Assembly: GCA_965225735.1 (NCBI GenBank)
Contig: CBDDBN010000026.1
Span: 1-64,000, forward strand
DNA length: 64,000 bases
Direction: 5' to 3'
Source: Denitrobaculum sp965225735
GTDB lineage: Bacteria > Pseudomonadota > Alphaproteobacteria > Kiloniellales > Kiloniellaceae
The first letter of the stretch is position 1. Each line of letters opens with the position of its first letter. The notes under the pieces are model-generated. The model had not been told where the DNA came from. It made no database searches and worked only from the letters and a program-made list of their open reading frames with translations. Shown piece by piece: positions 50,795-59,384 of the stretch. The position numbers and the translations under genes were made by a program.

Positions 50795-52066
50795 TTACGC
50801 CGCTGGTGCATCGACCGTCGCCCGCTCGTAGACCCGCAGGACTCGTTTGACCGCTTCCAGCAACAGGCTATGACAATCGGTCTCGCCCGCCTCAAAATCC
50901 TGTCCGGGGAAAAACTGGCTCAGGACCGGCGCGGGGATCTGCTTGCCTTTTAACCTTTCATACAATGCGTCGACGGCATTGCGCGCTTCAGGATCGGGCC
51001 AGTAATACCTGATCCGGTCGGAGAGGCTGAAGTGACGCTGAAGCCAAAGCGCGCTCTCGTCACCGGAATAGTATTTGCGCCAGTTGTCCGGAGCGGACTG
51101 CATGATCCTCTCCATCTGCGACATCAGGGCGCCGCGTGGCGGATGCCCGTCCAGGATATCCGCGACCCCGTCCAGGGCGTAGAGCGCCTCGCGCAGGGCA
51201 AAGGTCAGCCAGGGACCGACCTTCAGGATGGCGAAGCCGCTCCCGACCAGGGCCCGCAAGGCGTCATCGGTCTGATAGTCCGTCGAGTGCGCTTCGAACA
51301 CGATCCCGGGACGCGAGGAAAGCGAGGCCGACAAGGCCTCCGCCTTTTCCCGGTCGAAATGGATGACGTCACTGTGGCCGAACTCAACGCCGGGCTGAAC
51401 GACGAGGGCGATCACGCGGGAGAAGGCGTCCTGCAGGCCGTGCGCCTCGAAGGCTTCGCGATGGACATCGTAGGTTTTGGCAACGGCGTCCGGTTCCGTT
51501 AGTTGCAGACCATCAAGCGCGTGTGTCGCCCCACCTGGCACAGGCACTTCGGTTCCGATGACATAGACCGGAGCCTGAGCACCCTTGTGCGCCTCCGCAG
51601 CCGCGGCGAGCCGCGCCGCGCGGGTGGCCGTCACGGCATCGGACAGCGCTTCGGGCTCCTGCAAGCAGCCCATGGACGTATCGAGATGCAGTTTGGTGAA
51701 GCCGGCTTTCGCGTAGGCAACGATCATCGCCTCCGCCTTATCCATCGCCTCTTCAGCGGGTAAATGCTTCCAGGGGTTCGGGCCCAGATGATCACCGCCG
51801 AGCAGGATTTTTTCTGGTTCGATGCCGACCCGCTGGGCGATGCCGTGCACATAGGCCCGAAAATCAGCGGGTGTCATGCCGGTGTAGCCGCCATCCTGAT
51901 TGACCTGGTTGCAGGTGGCCTCAATCAAGACGGTCTTGTCGTTCTCCTTGGCGAGTTGCAGGGCGGCTTCGATCACAATGGGATGCGCTGAGCAAACGGA
52001 TGTAATCCCGAGGTGGGTCCCACTGTGATAGGCGGCAGGTATTGTAAGCAACGGGTGGGACATCAT
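50795..52066 (-). CDS. GatZ/KbaZ-like protein, tagatose-6-phosphate 4-epimerase candidate
   Basis: A 423-residue protein of the GatZ/KbaZ family (SVCSAHPIVIEAALQLAKENDKTVLIEATCNQVNQDGGYTGMTP; LLGGDHLGPNPWK; TSMGC; VIGTEVPVPGGA; VFEAHSTDYQ). The enteric members assist a class II tagatose-bisphosphate aldolase, but alphaproteobacterial stand-alone homologues act as D-tagatose-6-phosphate 4-epimerases in galactitol catabolism. No GatY/KbaY partner is here, which favours the epimerase role. Its start overlaps the stop of the PfkB kinase (ATGA), so kinase and epimerase would act in sequence: tagatose to tagatose-6-P to fructose-6-P. Confidence 0.85.
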   Translation of the reverse strand: MMSHPLLTIPAAYHSGTHLGITSVCSAHPIVIEAALQLAKENDKTVLIEATCNQVNQDGGYTGMTPADFRAYVHGIAQRVGIEPEKILLGGDHLGPNPWKHLPAEEAMDKAEAMIVAYAKAGFTKLHLDTSMGCLQEPEALSDAVTATRAARLAAAAEAHKGAQAPVYVIGTEVPVPGGATHALDGLQLTEPDAVAKTYDVHREAFEAHGLQDAFSRVIALVVQPGVEFGHSDVIHFDREKAEALSASLSSRPGIVFEAHSTDYQTDDALRALVGSGFAILKVGPWLTFALREALYALDGVADILDGHPPRGALMSQMERIMQSAPDNWRKYYSGDESALWLQRHFSLSDRIRYYWPDPEARNAVDALYERLKGKQIPAPVLSQFFPGQDFEAGETDCHSLLLEAVKRVLRVYERATVDAPAA

Positions 52067-53010
52067 GATGCCCTAATGTGGGCACGAATAAAGCGTTCGA
52101 TGGTCGGCGCATCACAGGCCCCCTCCATCGGTCCGCGCTTCGAAACGGCCAGCGCACCGGCGGCGGCAGCCATTGAAAGAGCATCTCTCACCGCCGTTCC
52201 GCGCAACCAGAGCACCGTAAAGACGGCCCCGAAGCAATCCCCGGCGCCGGTTGGGTCGACCTCCTCCGCAGGGAAGGCCGCGACCGGCAGGCAACAGTCC
52301 GCCGCGTGGTAGCATGCGCCCTCCGCCCCTCGCTTATGGACGATGGCCTGTACGCCGCGGCCCAGCAGTTCGGCAATCGCGCTAAGCTCATCCCGAGCCT
52401 CGGTCAGCAGCGTCAGTTCTTCTCCACTCGGAAGGAACAAATCCGTCATTGCCAAAATCCGAGTCATCGCCTCTGTCATTCCGGGCGCGGACAGCATTTC
52501 CCTTCGAAGGTTCGGGTCAAAGGACACCGTACCGCCGCGCGCTTTGACGGCCGCCGCAGCCTTGACGTTTAAGTCGACGAATTCAGCACTGGATAGCGAC
52601 GACCCCATGACATGCAGATGATCCGCCTGCTCGAGCAGCGTCGCGGCACGGGGTGTCATGTGCAAATGACCGCTGGCGCTGTGTTTGATGTTGAAAACAA
52701 AGTCGCGCGTGCCGTCGGCCCGGTATCTCACAAAAGCGCTGCCGGTCGGACGGTCATCGTCGATATGAATTCCCGAGAGGTCGACACCGTCCCGGGACAG
52801 GCGGTCGAGGTTGATGCGGCCAAAGTCGTCATCACCGACGCAGGCGATAATGGCCACGGGTTGACCGAGTTTCGCCGCCTGGTCAGCAAAGATGGCGGGC
52901 GCACCGGAAGGAAACGGGCCGGTCAAGGCCTGCGGCTTGTCGAAACCAGAGCCGATCGTATCGGCCATGACCTCCACAAGAACCTCTCCAATGACCAAAA
53001 TCTTCTTCAT
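52063..53010 (-). CDS. PfkB-family carbohydrate kinase
   Basis: A 315-residue ribokinase-like sugar kinase. The N-terminus ILVIGEVLVEVMAD and GPFPSGAPAIFADQAAKLGQPVAIIACVGDDDFGRINLDRL carry the sugar-binding glycines, and EVDPTGAGDCFGAVFTVLWLRG holds the catalytic Asp and anion hole (GAGD). A PfkB kinase acting on a ketohexose such as tagatose or fructose fits the operon. A LacI operator candidate and a TTGACA -35 lie upstream, read from the minus strand, and the gene is coupled to the GatZ-like gene. Confidence 0.87.
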   Translation of the reverse strand: MKKILVIGEVLVEVMADTIGSGFDKPQALTGPFPSGAPAIFADQAAKLGQPVAIIACVGDDDFGRINLDRLSRDGVDLSGIHIDDDRPTGSAFVRYRADGTRDFVFNIKHSASGHLHMTPRAATLLEQADHLHVMGSSLSSAEFVDLNVKAAAAVKARGGTVSFDPNLRREMLSAPGMTEAMTRILAMTDLFLPSGEELTLLTEARDELSAIAELLGRGVQAIVHKRGAEGACYHAADCCLPVAAFPAEEVDPTGAGDCFGAVFTVLWLRGTAVRDALSMAAAAGALAVSKRGPMEGACDAPTIERFIRAHIRAS

Positions 53011-53125
53011 TTTCGCCCTGTTGAGCTTGCCTCAACCCTTGTCACCTGGGGACATGGACGAGACGCCGAGTGTCGTCACAAGATATGACGGGTGTTGCTT
53101 GACCGATGCCATTCATGCTACGCAC

Positions 53126-53131
53126 TGTCAA
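53126..53131 (-). promoter_or_regulatory. -35 element of the kinase promoter candidate
   Basis: TTGACA read on the minus strand, exactly 7 nt downstream of the operator at 53139-53154. The -10 is not obvious. Confidence 0.45.
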
Positions 53132-53138
53132 GAATAAA

Positions 53139-53154
53139 CATTACGCGCGTAAAG
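53139..53154. promoter_or_regulatory. LacI operator candidate between kinase and lacI genes
   Basis: CATTACGCGCGTAAAG holds the perfect core TTACG-CG-CGTAA (53141-53152). It shares both half-sites with the operator upstream of the ABC transporter at 54288-54303 and lies between the divergent kinase and LacI genes, so it could control both. Confidence 0.75.
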
Positions 53155-53236
53155 TTTTTGTCGGCATCTTAGCGGCGTAACTTCGGCGCTTGGCGAGTTA
53201 GCGACCCCGATGCCGTAAGACCTCAGAGGTGGTGGA

Positions 53237-54262
53237 ATGTCCGGACGCAGAATTAAAAACATGGAGGAATTTGCGGAGGTTATCGGCATTTCGCGCCCCA
53301 CAGTCTCCAAGTACTTCAATGACCCGGAAAGCGTCCGAAAATCCACCCGGGGTAAGATCGAACAGGCCCTGGAGCAGTACGACTATCGCCCCAACATCTT
53401 TGCGATCAATCAAAACCGGAAACTGACGAAGACAATCGGCATCGTCGTTCCCTACCTTGCCGACCCGTTTTTTGCCGAAATTGTCCGCAAGATCGAACGC
53501 CGCTGCATCGAAGCGGGCTTCTGGCCTTTCGTGGCCAGCGCTCACGGACAACAGGATCTTGAAAACAATGCGCTCTCGACGCTCCAGTCCCTTCGGCCGG
53601 CCGGCGCACTCATCGCACCGCTTGGGCGCCGCTCGGACTTTGAAAGCGTACGGAAGTTTGCCAAGGACGTGCCGACGGTGGTCTTCGACAGCAATGTCAA
53701 CGTAGGCGAAGCCTTTGTCGGGTCGAACAATTTTCAAAGCGTCGCCCTGATCGTAGACTATCTGTGCCGCACCGGCGAACCGCCCTGCTTCTTCGAAATG
53801 CCGCCCGTAAACCCCAACGCGAACAAGCGCCGCGATGCCTACATCCAGTCCATGGAGCGGCTGGGGCACGACCCGAAAGTCATTCAAGTCAAAGGGAATA
53901 GCTGGGAGTTCGAGAAAATCGGACTCGAAGAAGGAATGCGTCTGATATCCGATCGCGGCCTCCCGTCCGAAACGATTCTCTGCAGCAACGACCGCCTGGC
54001 CATAGGGCTGATTGCAGCCGCTTACCAGAAAGGCCTCAGGGTCGGACACGGGCCGGGTTGCGCGCTGCGCATCGCGGGTCACGACGATCACCCCTGGTCG
54101 AAATTCACCTGCCCTCCCCTGACGACCGTTGCGCAGGATTACTCAGCGATTGCAGAGCAATCGGCCGAAATGCTCTTCCGACTGATCGAGGACGGCAAAC
54201 TTGCGGAAGAACGCCAAGAAGTGCTGCTGGAGGGCAAGCTGGTCCTACGAAGCTCCGCCTGA
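53237..54262 (+). CDS. LacI-family transcriptional regulator
   Basis: A 341-residue LacI protein. The HTH reads MEEFAEVIGISRPTVSKYFNDPESVRKSTRGKIEQALEQYDYRPN, and the periplasmic-binding-protein-like ligand domain starts TIGIVVPYLADPFFAEIVRKIERRC. The recognition helix SRPTVSKYFND is variant from the usual T-V-S-R-V-L. It lies between kinase/GatZ and the ABC transporter genes and should sense a polyol or ketose. Operator candidates at 53139 and 54288 fit its expected palindromic target. Confidence 0.92.
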   Translation: MSGRRIKNMEEFAEVIGISRPTVSKYFNDPESVRKSTRGKIEQALEQYDYRPNIFAINQNRKLTKTIGIVVPYLADPFFAEIVRKIERRCIEAGFWPFVASAHGQQDLENNALSTLQSLRPAGALIAPLGRRSDFESVRKFAKDVPTVVFDSNVNVGEAFVGSNNFQSVALIVDYLCRTGEPPCFFEMPPVNPNANKRRDAYIQSMERLGHDPKVIQVKGNSWEFEKIGLEEGMRLISDRGLPSETILCSNDRLAIGLIAAAYQKGLRVGHGPGCALRIAGHDDHPWSKFTCPPLTTVAQDYSAIAEQSAEMLFRLIEDGKLAEERQEVLLEGKLVLRSSA

Positions 54263-54287
54263 GGCCTATGGCTTTCGAGCAACAAAA

Positions 54288-54303
54288 CTTTACGTGCGTA
54301 AAG
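54288..54303. promoter_or_regulatory. LacI operator candidate upstream of the ABC transporter operon
   Basis: CTTTACGTGCGTAAAG, a near-perfect 7+7 bp palindrome with TG at the centre. It is followed after exactly 7 nt by TTGACT (54311-54316), the same layout as the kinase promoter. Confidence 0.78.
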
Positions 54304-54310
54304 ATTTTAA

Positions 54311-54339
54311 TTGACTCGTAGAGCAAACCGCAGTTAAGT
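54311..54339 (+). promoter_or_regulatory. Promoter candidate of the polyol ABC operon
   Basis: TTGACT (54311-54316), a 17 nt spacer and TTAAGT (54334-54339), 39 nt before the start of the binding-protein gene, with the operator directly upstream. The -10 match is weak. Confidence 0.45.
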
Positions 54340-54377
54340 GCCGGTAAAACACATAGCAAAACCTCGGGAGGAACCAG

Positions 54378-55691
54378 ATGAAACTGATGAACGCTCTCCT
54401 TGCAGCCTCTGCACTGGTGTCGGTCGCATCGACTGCCGCCATAGCCGAAACTCTGACAATCGCCACAGTGAACAACTCCGACATGATTATCATGCAGGAG
54501 CTCTCGTCGAAGTGGGAAGAGAAGTCGGGCCACAGCCTCAATTGGGTGGTGCTGGAAGAGAATGTCTTGCGCCAGCGAGTCACCACGGATATCGCCACCA
54601 ACGGTGGATCCTTCGACATCATCACCATCGGGGCCTACGAGGCGCCGATCTGGGGTGCTCAGGACTGGCTGAAATCGCTCGACGATCTGGGTGACGCCTA
54701 CAATTACGACGATATCTACGAGCCGATCCGCAACGGCCTATCGGCGAACGGTTCTCTCTACGCCGTTCCCTTCTATGCCGAGAGCTCCTTCACCTTTTAC
54801 CGCAAGGACCTCTTCGAGGCAGCGGGCGTCAAGGTCGGCGACGCGCAGATCACCTACGACGAATTTGCTGAAATCGTCGCCAAGGTGCACGCGCCGGACA
54901 AAGGCATTTACGGAACCTGTCAGCGCGGCAAAGCCGGCTGGGGTGAGAACATGGCCTTCGTCGGCCCGCTGGTGAATGCCTTCGGCGGCAAGTGGTTCGA
55001 CATGGACTGGCAGCCGCAGCTGGAAAGCGACGAATGGAAATCAGCGGTCAACTACTACGTCGACCTGATGAACAACTACGGCCCTCCGGGCGCCTCCTCC
55101 AACGGCCACAATGAGAACCGGGCGCTCTTCGCTGACGGCAAGTGCGCAACCTGGGTCGACGCCACCTCGGCGGCCGGCTACATCTTCAACCCGGACCAAT
55201 CCTCGGTCGCCGACAAGACCGACTTCTTCCAGGCGCCGAAGCAGGTGACCGACAAGGGCACCGGCTGGTTCTGGGCCTGGGCACTGGCAGTTCCGGCCAG
55301 CTCCACCAAGGAAGCCGCAGCCAAGGACTTCCTGGCCTGGGCCACTTCGGCGGAATACGTGAAGCTTGTGGGCGAGACGAAGGGCTGGGTCGCAGCGCCT
55401 CCGGGCACCCGCAAATCGACCTACGAGAATCAGGCCTATCTCGACGCGGCGCCCTTCGCCGCCACCGTCGAGAAATCGATCCTGGCCGCAAACCCGGCTG
55501 ACGCCACGCGCGATCCCGTGCCCTACACCGGCGTTCAGTTCGTTGCGATCCCCGAGTTCCAGGGCATCGGCAACTACGTTGGCCAGCAGATCTCTGCCGC
55601 CCTGGCCGGTCAGCAGAGCGTTGACCAGGCCTTGGCCAACAGCCAGCGCTTCGCCCTGCGCGAAATGACGAAAGCCGGCTACATCAAGTAG
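54378..55691 (+). CDS. Polyol ABC transporter substrate-binding protein (SmoE-like)
   Basis: A 437-residue family 1 extracellular binding protein with a signal peptide (LLAASALVSVASTAAIAE). The mature protein starts LTIATVNNSDMIIMQELSSKWEEKSGHSLNWVVLEENVLRQRVTTDIATNGGSFDIITIG, typical of SmoE/MtlE-like sorbitol/mannitol/polyol binding proteins in alphaproteobacteria. GGGAGG precedes the start. It is the first gene of the ABC-SDR-HAD operon. Ligand specificity (sorbitol, mannitol, galactitol) cannot be read from sequence alone. Confidence 0.88.
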   Translation: MKLMNALLAASALVSVASTAAIAETLTIATVNNSDMIIMQELSSKWEEKSGHSLNWVVLEENVLRQRVTTDIATNGGSFDIITIGAYEAPIWGAQDWLKSLDDLGDAYNYDDIYEPIRNGLSANGSLYAVPFYAESSFTFYRKDLFEAAGVKVGDAQITYDEFAEIVAKVHAPDKGIYGTCQRGKAGWGENMAFVGPLVNAFGGKWFDMDWQPQLESDEWKSAVNYYVDLMNNYGPPGASSNGHNENRALFADGKCATWVDATSAAGYIFNPDQSSVADKTDFFQAPKQVTDKGTGWFWAWALAVPASSTKEAAAKDFLAWATSAEYVKLVGETKGWVAAPPGTRKSTYENQAYLDAAPFAATVEKSILAANPADATRDPVPYTGVQFVAIPEFQGIGNYVGQQISAALAGQQSVDQALANSQRFALREMTKAGYIK

Positions 55692-55705
55692 CCGTCCTCC
55701 CGGCG

Positions 55706-55733
55706 TGGGCCGATGCCTCAGTGCATCGGCCCA
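55706..55733 (+). terminator. Hairpin between binding-protein and permease genes
   Basis: A perfect 11 bp stem TGGGCCGATGC / GCATCGGCCCA with a 6 nt loop, 14 nt after the binding-protein stop. No T run follows. In such ABC operons this hairpin commonly stabilises the upstream mRNA or reduces read-through to the permeases, giving more binding protein. Confidence 0.6.
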
Positions 55734-55851
55734 TCGCACCGGCACCAGCATCTACACCCGTCTCATGTTAGCCTTGTAACAAGGGCCTCAGCGTAGTGGC
55801 CTTTCCTACAGTGCTGGCCTCACCTCCTTTCAGATTCGGAGGAGCGATCGA

Positions 55852-56724
55852 ATGGCGACCAAAGCATCCCGTTCCGCCGCCCGGCTGATGATCTCCCCCG
55901 CCGTGCTTTTGCTGCTCGGCTGGATGATCGTCCCGCTCTGCATGACGATTTACTTCTCGTTCCTGCGCTACAACCTGCTGCAGCCGGGCGCCAATCCCTT
56001 CGTGGGCTGGGAGAACTACTACTGGTTCTTCACGGACCCCAGCTTCACCGACGCCATGATCAACACGCTGGTGCTGGTCGGCGGTGTCCTGCTGATCACC
56101 ACCATCGGCGGCATCCTTTTCGCCCTGCTGCTGGATCAGCCCATGTGGGGTCAGGGCGTCATCCGCATCATGGTGATCGCACCCTTCTTCGTCATGCCCA
56201 CGGTCTCCGGCCTGGTCTGGAAGAACATGTTCATGAACCCGGTGAACGGGATCTTCGGTCACCTGGCCCAAGGCCTGGGCATGCAGCCCCTGGATTTCTT
56301 CGGTCAGATACCGCTGGCGTCGATCATCTTCATCGTCGCCTGGCAATGGCTGCCCTTCGCGACCCTGATCCTGCTCACCGCTTTCCAGTCGCTCGATCAG
56401 GAGCAGCTCGAGGCGGCCGAGATGGACGGCGCAAGCTGGCTGGCGCGCTTCTGGTTCATCATGCTGCCGCACCTGGCCCGCGCCATCACCGTCGTGGTGC
56501 TGATCCAAACCATTTTCCTGCTCTCGATCTTCGCCGAGATCCTGGTGACCACCAATGGCGGGCCGGGCACCGCAACCACCAACCTCACCTACCTGATCTA
56601 TGTTTCGTCGCTCCTGCAGTACGACGTGGGCATCGGCAGCGCAGGTGGTGTCGTCGCCATCATCCTCGCCAACATCGTCGCATTCTTCCTGATGCGCATG
56701 ATCGGCAAGAACCTGGACGCGTAA
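55852..56724 (+). CDS. Polyol ABC transporter permease (SmoF-like)
   Basis: A 290-residue MalF-type inner membrane permease with six hydrophobic segments. The first is LMISPAVLLLLGWMIVPLCMTIYFSFLRYNLL, and the EAA loop is EAAEMDGASWLARFWFIMLPHLARA, which contacts the ATPase. It is preceded by GGAGG. It lies 11 nt before the second permease, forming a heterodimeric channel with it. Confidence 0.9.
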   Translation: MATKASRSAARLMISPAVLLLLGWMIVPLCMTIYFSFLRYNLLQPGANPFVGWENYYWFFTDPSFTDAMINTLVLVGGVLLITTIGGILFALLLDQPMWGQGVIRIMVIAPFFVMPTVSGLVWKNMFMNPVNGIFGHLAQGLGMQPLDFFGQIPLASIIFIVAWQWLPFATLILLTAFQSLDQEQLEAAEMDGASWLARFWFIMLPHLARAITVVVLIQTIFLLSIFAEILVTTNGGPGTATTNLTYLIYVSSLLQYDVGIGSAGGVVAIILANIVAFFLMRMIGKNLDA

Positions 56725-56735
56725 GGAGGAGTATC

Positions 56736-57566
56736 ATGGCACGGGCCGTTTCGACCTCCCGCAAGACCTTTAACACCCTGCTCGCTGGGACTCTCGGCGC
56801 GCTGATGTTCTTCCCGATCCTCTGGATCGTGATCCTCTCCTTCAAATCCGAAGGCGACGCAATCCGTGCACCCCTGGAGGTCCTCTTCTCCGGCTGGACC
56901 TTCGAGAGCTACGGGGCGGTTCAGGCACGCTCGGACTACTTCAAGCACTTCTCCAATTCGGTGATCATCTCCCTCGGCTCGACTTTCCTCGGGCTGCTCA
57001 TCGCGATCCCCGCTGCCTGGGCCATGGCCTTCGTGCCGGCCAAGCGCACCAAGGACGTGCTGATGTGGATGCTCTCCACCAAGATGCTGCCACCGGTCGG
57101 CGTGCTGATCCCGATCTATCTAATCTTCCGCGACTTCGGCATCCTCGACAGCCGCACCGGCCTGGTCTTCGTGCTGATGATGATCAATCTGCCGATCATT
57201 ATCTGGATGCTCTACACCTACTTTCGCGAAATCCCCGGCGAGATCCTGGAGGCCGCGCGGATGGACGGGGCGTCTCTGCGTGAAGAGGTGATCTACGTTC
57301 TGACACCCATGGCGATCCCCGGCATGGCCTCGACCATCCTGCTGAACATCATTCTAGCCTGGAACGAGGCTTTCTGGACGCTCAACCTGACCGCCGCACA
57401 GGCCGCGCCGCTGACCGCTTTCATCGCCTCTTTCTCCAGTCCCGAGGGGCTGTTCTACGCCAAGCTCAGCGCGGCCTCGGTCATGGCGATCGCACCGATC
57501 CTGATCATGGGCTGGTTCAGCCAGAAACAACTTGTCCGGGGCCTGACCTTCGGCGCGGTTAAATAA
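56736..57566 (+). CDS. Polyol ABC transporter permease (SmoG-like)
   Basis: A 276-residue MalG-type permease with six hydrophobic segments. The EAA loop reads EAARMDGASLREEVIYVLTPMAIPG, and LSTKMLPPVGVLIPIYLIFRDFGILDSRTGLVFVLM is the SmoG/MtlG-like region. Start ATG 56736 follows AAGGAGGA 5 nt upstream. Partner of the preceding permease. Confidence 0.9.
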   Translation: MARAVSTSRKTFNTLLAGTLGALMFFPILWIVILSFKSEGDAIRAPLEVLFSGWTFESYGAVQARSDYFKHFSNSVIISLGSTFLGLLIAIPAAWAMAFVPAKRTKDVLMWMLSTKMLPPVGVLIPIYLIFRDFGILDSRTGLVFVLMMINLPIIIWMLYTYFREIPGEILEAARMDGASLREEVIYVLTPMAIPGMASTILLNIILAWNEAFWTLNLTAAQAAPLTAFIASFSSPEGLFYAKLSAASVMAIAPILIMGWFSQKQLVRGLTFGAVK

Positions 57567-57590
57567 AGACGGGGAAGTGAGGACGCAATC

Positions 57591-58595
57591 ATGGGACGCA
57601 TACATCTAAGACAAGTCAAAAAGGCCTTCGGCGAGGTGACAGTGATCCCGCCGTTGGACCTGGAGATCGAAGATGGCGAGTTCGTGGTCTTCGTCGGACC
57701 CTCTGGCTGTGGCAAGTCAACGCTTCTGCGCCTGATCGCCGGGCTGGAAGACACGACCTCAGGCAACATCGAGATCGACGGGCAGGATGCCACCGGCCTG
57801 CCGCCTGCCAAGCGCGGCCTGGCCATGGTCTTTCAGTCCTACGCCCTCTACCCTCATATGTCCGTGCGCAAGAACATCGCCTTTCCCATGCGCATGGCGA
57901 AGATGAGCCAGGAGGAGCAGGACCGGCGCATCGAGGCAGCGGCCAGGTCGCTGAACCTGACGGACTATCTCGACCGCCGCCCAGGGCAGCTCTCCGGCGG
58001 TCAGCGCCAGCGTGTCGCCATCGGGCGGGCCATCGTGCGCGAGCCGGCAGCCTTCCTCTTCGACGAGCCGCTTTCCAACCTCGACGCCGCGCTGCGCGTC
58101 GGCATGCGGCTTGAGATCAGCGAGCTGCACAAGCGGCTGGACACCACGATGATCTACGTTACCCACGACCAGGTCGAAGCCATGACCATGGCCGACAAGA
58201 TCGTCGTGCTGCAGGCCGGCGTGATCGAACAGGTAGGCAGTCCTCTGGAGCTCTACCGTAAACCTCAGAACAGGTTTGTGGCCGGCTTTATCGGCTCACC
58301 CAAGATGAACCTGATCGAAGGGCCCGAGGCCGGGAAGCACGACGCCCATACCATCGGCGTACGCCCGGAGCACATTTCCGTTTCCAGCGATGGCGGTACC
58401 TGGCAAGGCACTGTCGGGGTCTCCGAACACTTGGGCAGCGACACCTTCTTCCATGTGAATGTCGAGGGTCTGGCCGAGCCGCTGACCGTGCGCGCCGGCG
58501 GCGAGGTCGATTTGCACTACGGCGATGCGATCCACTTGACCCCCAACGCCGATCAGATCCACAAGTTTAATGAACAAGGGCTTAGAATCGAGTGA
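57591..58595 (+). CDS. Polyol ABC transporter ATP-binding protein (SmoK/MalK-like)
   Basis: A 334-residue ATPase of the UgpC/MalK/SmoK family: Walker A GPSGCGKST, Q-loop VFQSYALYPHM, signature LSGGQRQRVAIGRAI, Walker B FLFDEPLSNLDAAL, H-loop YVTHDQ. The C-terminal TOBE regulatory domain follows (GSPLELYRKPQNRFVAGFIGSPKMN). Its stop overlaps the SDR start (GTGA at 58592). It energises the two permeases. Confidence 0.94.
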   Translation: MGRIHLRQVKKAFGEVTVIPPLDLEIEDGEFVVFVGPSGCGKSTLLRLIAGLEDTTSGNIEIDGQDATGLPPAKRGLAMVFQSYALYPHMSVRKNIAFPMRMAKMSQEEQDRRIEAAARSLNLTDYLDRRPGQLSGGQRQRVAIGRAIVREPAAFLFDEPLSNLDAALRVGMRLEISELHKRLDTTMIYVTHDQVEAMTMADKIVVLQAGVIEQVGSPLELYRKPQNRFVAGFIGSPKMNLIEGPEAGKHDAHTIGVRPEHISVSSDGGTWQGTVGVSEHLGSDTFFHVNVEGLAEPLTVRAGGEVDLHYGDAIHLTPNADQIHKFNEQGLRIE

Positions 58596-59356
58596 CGGAA
58601 TTTAATGGCAAAATAGCGTTGGTGACCGGCGGCGCCCGGGGTATTGGACGCGCTATCTGCGAGGCCTACGCATCCGCTGGTGCAAAGGTGGCCGTCGCCG
58701 ACCTGCGAGAAGAGGACGCGAAAGAAACGGCGGCGGCAATCGGCGGCATGGCAGTCGCCATGAACGTGGCAGAACCGCAATCGATCGCAACCGGCGTGGC
58801 CGCGGTTGAGGAAGCCTGGGGCGGGATAGACATCCTGGTGAACAATGCGGGCATCTTTAACATGGCTTCCATCGACAAGATCACCTTCGAAGACTACCGC
58901 CGTCAGTACGACGTCAATGTGGCCGGCACCGTATTCGCAATTCAGGCGGTTGTGCCCTCGATGAAAAAACGCGGCGGCGGCGTGATCGTGAATTTCGCCA
59001 GTCAGGCCGGACGCCGCGGAGAGCCGAACGTTACGCTTTATTGCTCGACTAAAGCAGCGGTAATCTCGATCACGCAGTCGCTGGCGCTCGAGCTGGCCGG
59101 AGACAACATACGCGTCAATGCGATTGCGCCCGGCGTCATCGACACACCAATGTGGGATCTGGTAGATGCGCAGTTCGCGGAGTACGAAAACAAACCCAAG
59201 GGCCAAAAAAAGCGTGAGGTGGGCATGGCCGTGCCGCTCGGTCGCATGGGTGATCCGCGCGATGTGGCTGCTCCCTGTGTTTTTCTCGCATCCGATGCCG
59301 CCCGTTACATCACCGCCCAGACCATAAATGTCGATGGTGGCAACTGGATGAGCTGA
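58592..59356 (+). CDS. SDR polyol dehydrogenase, sorbitol/L-iditol 2-dehydrogenase-like
   Basis: A 254-residue classical SDR starting at GTG. Cofactor loop TGGARGIG, NNAGI, Ser in FASQAG, Tyr/Lys in TLYCSTKAAV, and the Asp at VADL (NAD preference). The text closely resembles SmoS-type sorbitol dehydrogenases (L-iditol 2-dehydrogenase) of alphaproteobacteria, with C-terminal INVDGGNWMS. Expected reaction: sorbitol or galactitol to a ketose with NAD. Translationally coupled to the transporter ATPase. Confidence 0.87.
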   Translation: MTEFNGKIALVTGGARGIGRAICEAYASAGAKVAVADLREEDAKETAAAIGGMAVAMNVAEPQSIATGVAAVEEAWGGIDILVNNAGIFNMASIDKITFEDYRRQYDVNVAGTVFAIQAVVPSMKKRGGGVIVNFASQAGRRGEPNVTLYCSTKAAVISITQSLALELAGDNIRVNAIAPGVIDTPMWDLVDAQFAEYENKPKGQKKREVGMAVPLGRMGDPRDVAAPCVFLASDAARYITAQTINVDGGNWMS

Positions 59357-59384
59357 CGCCCATAAAGGTCGAAGGAAAAGAATC

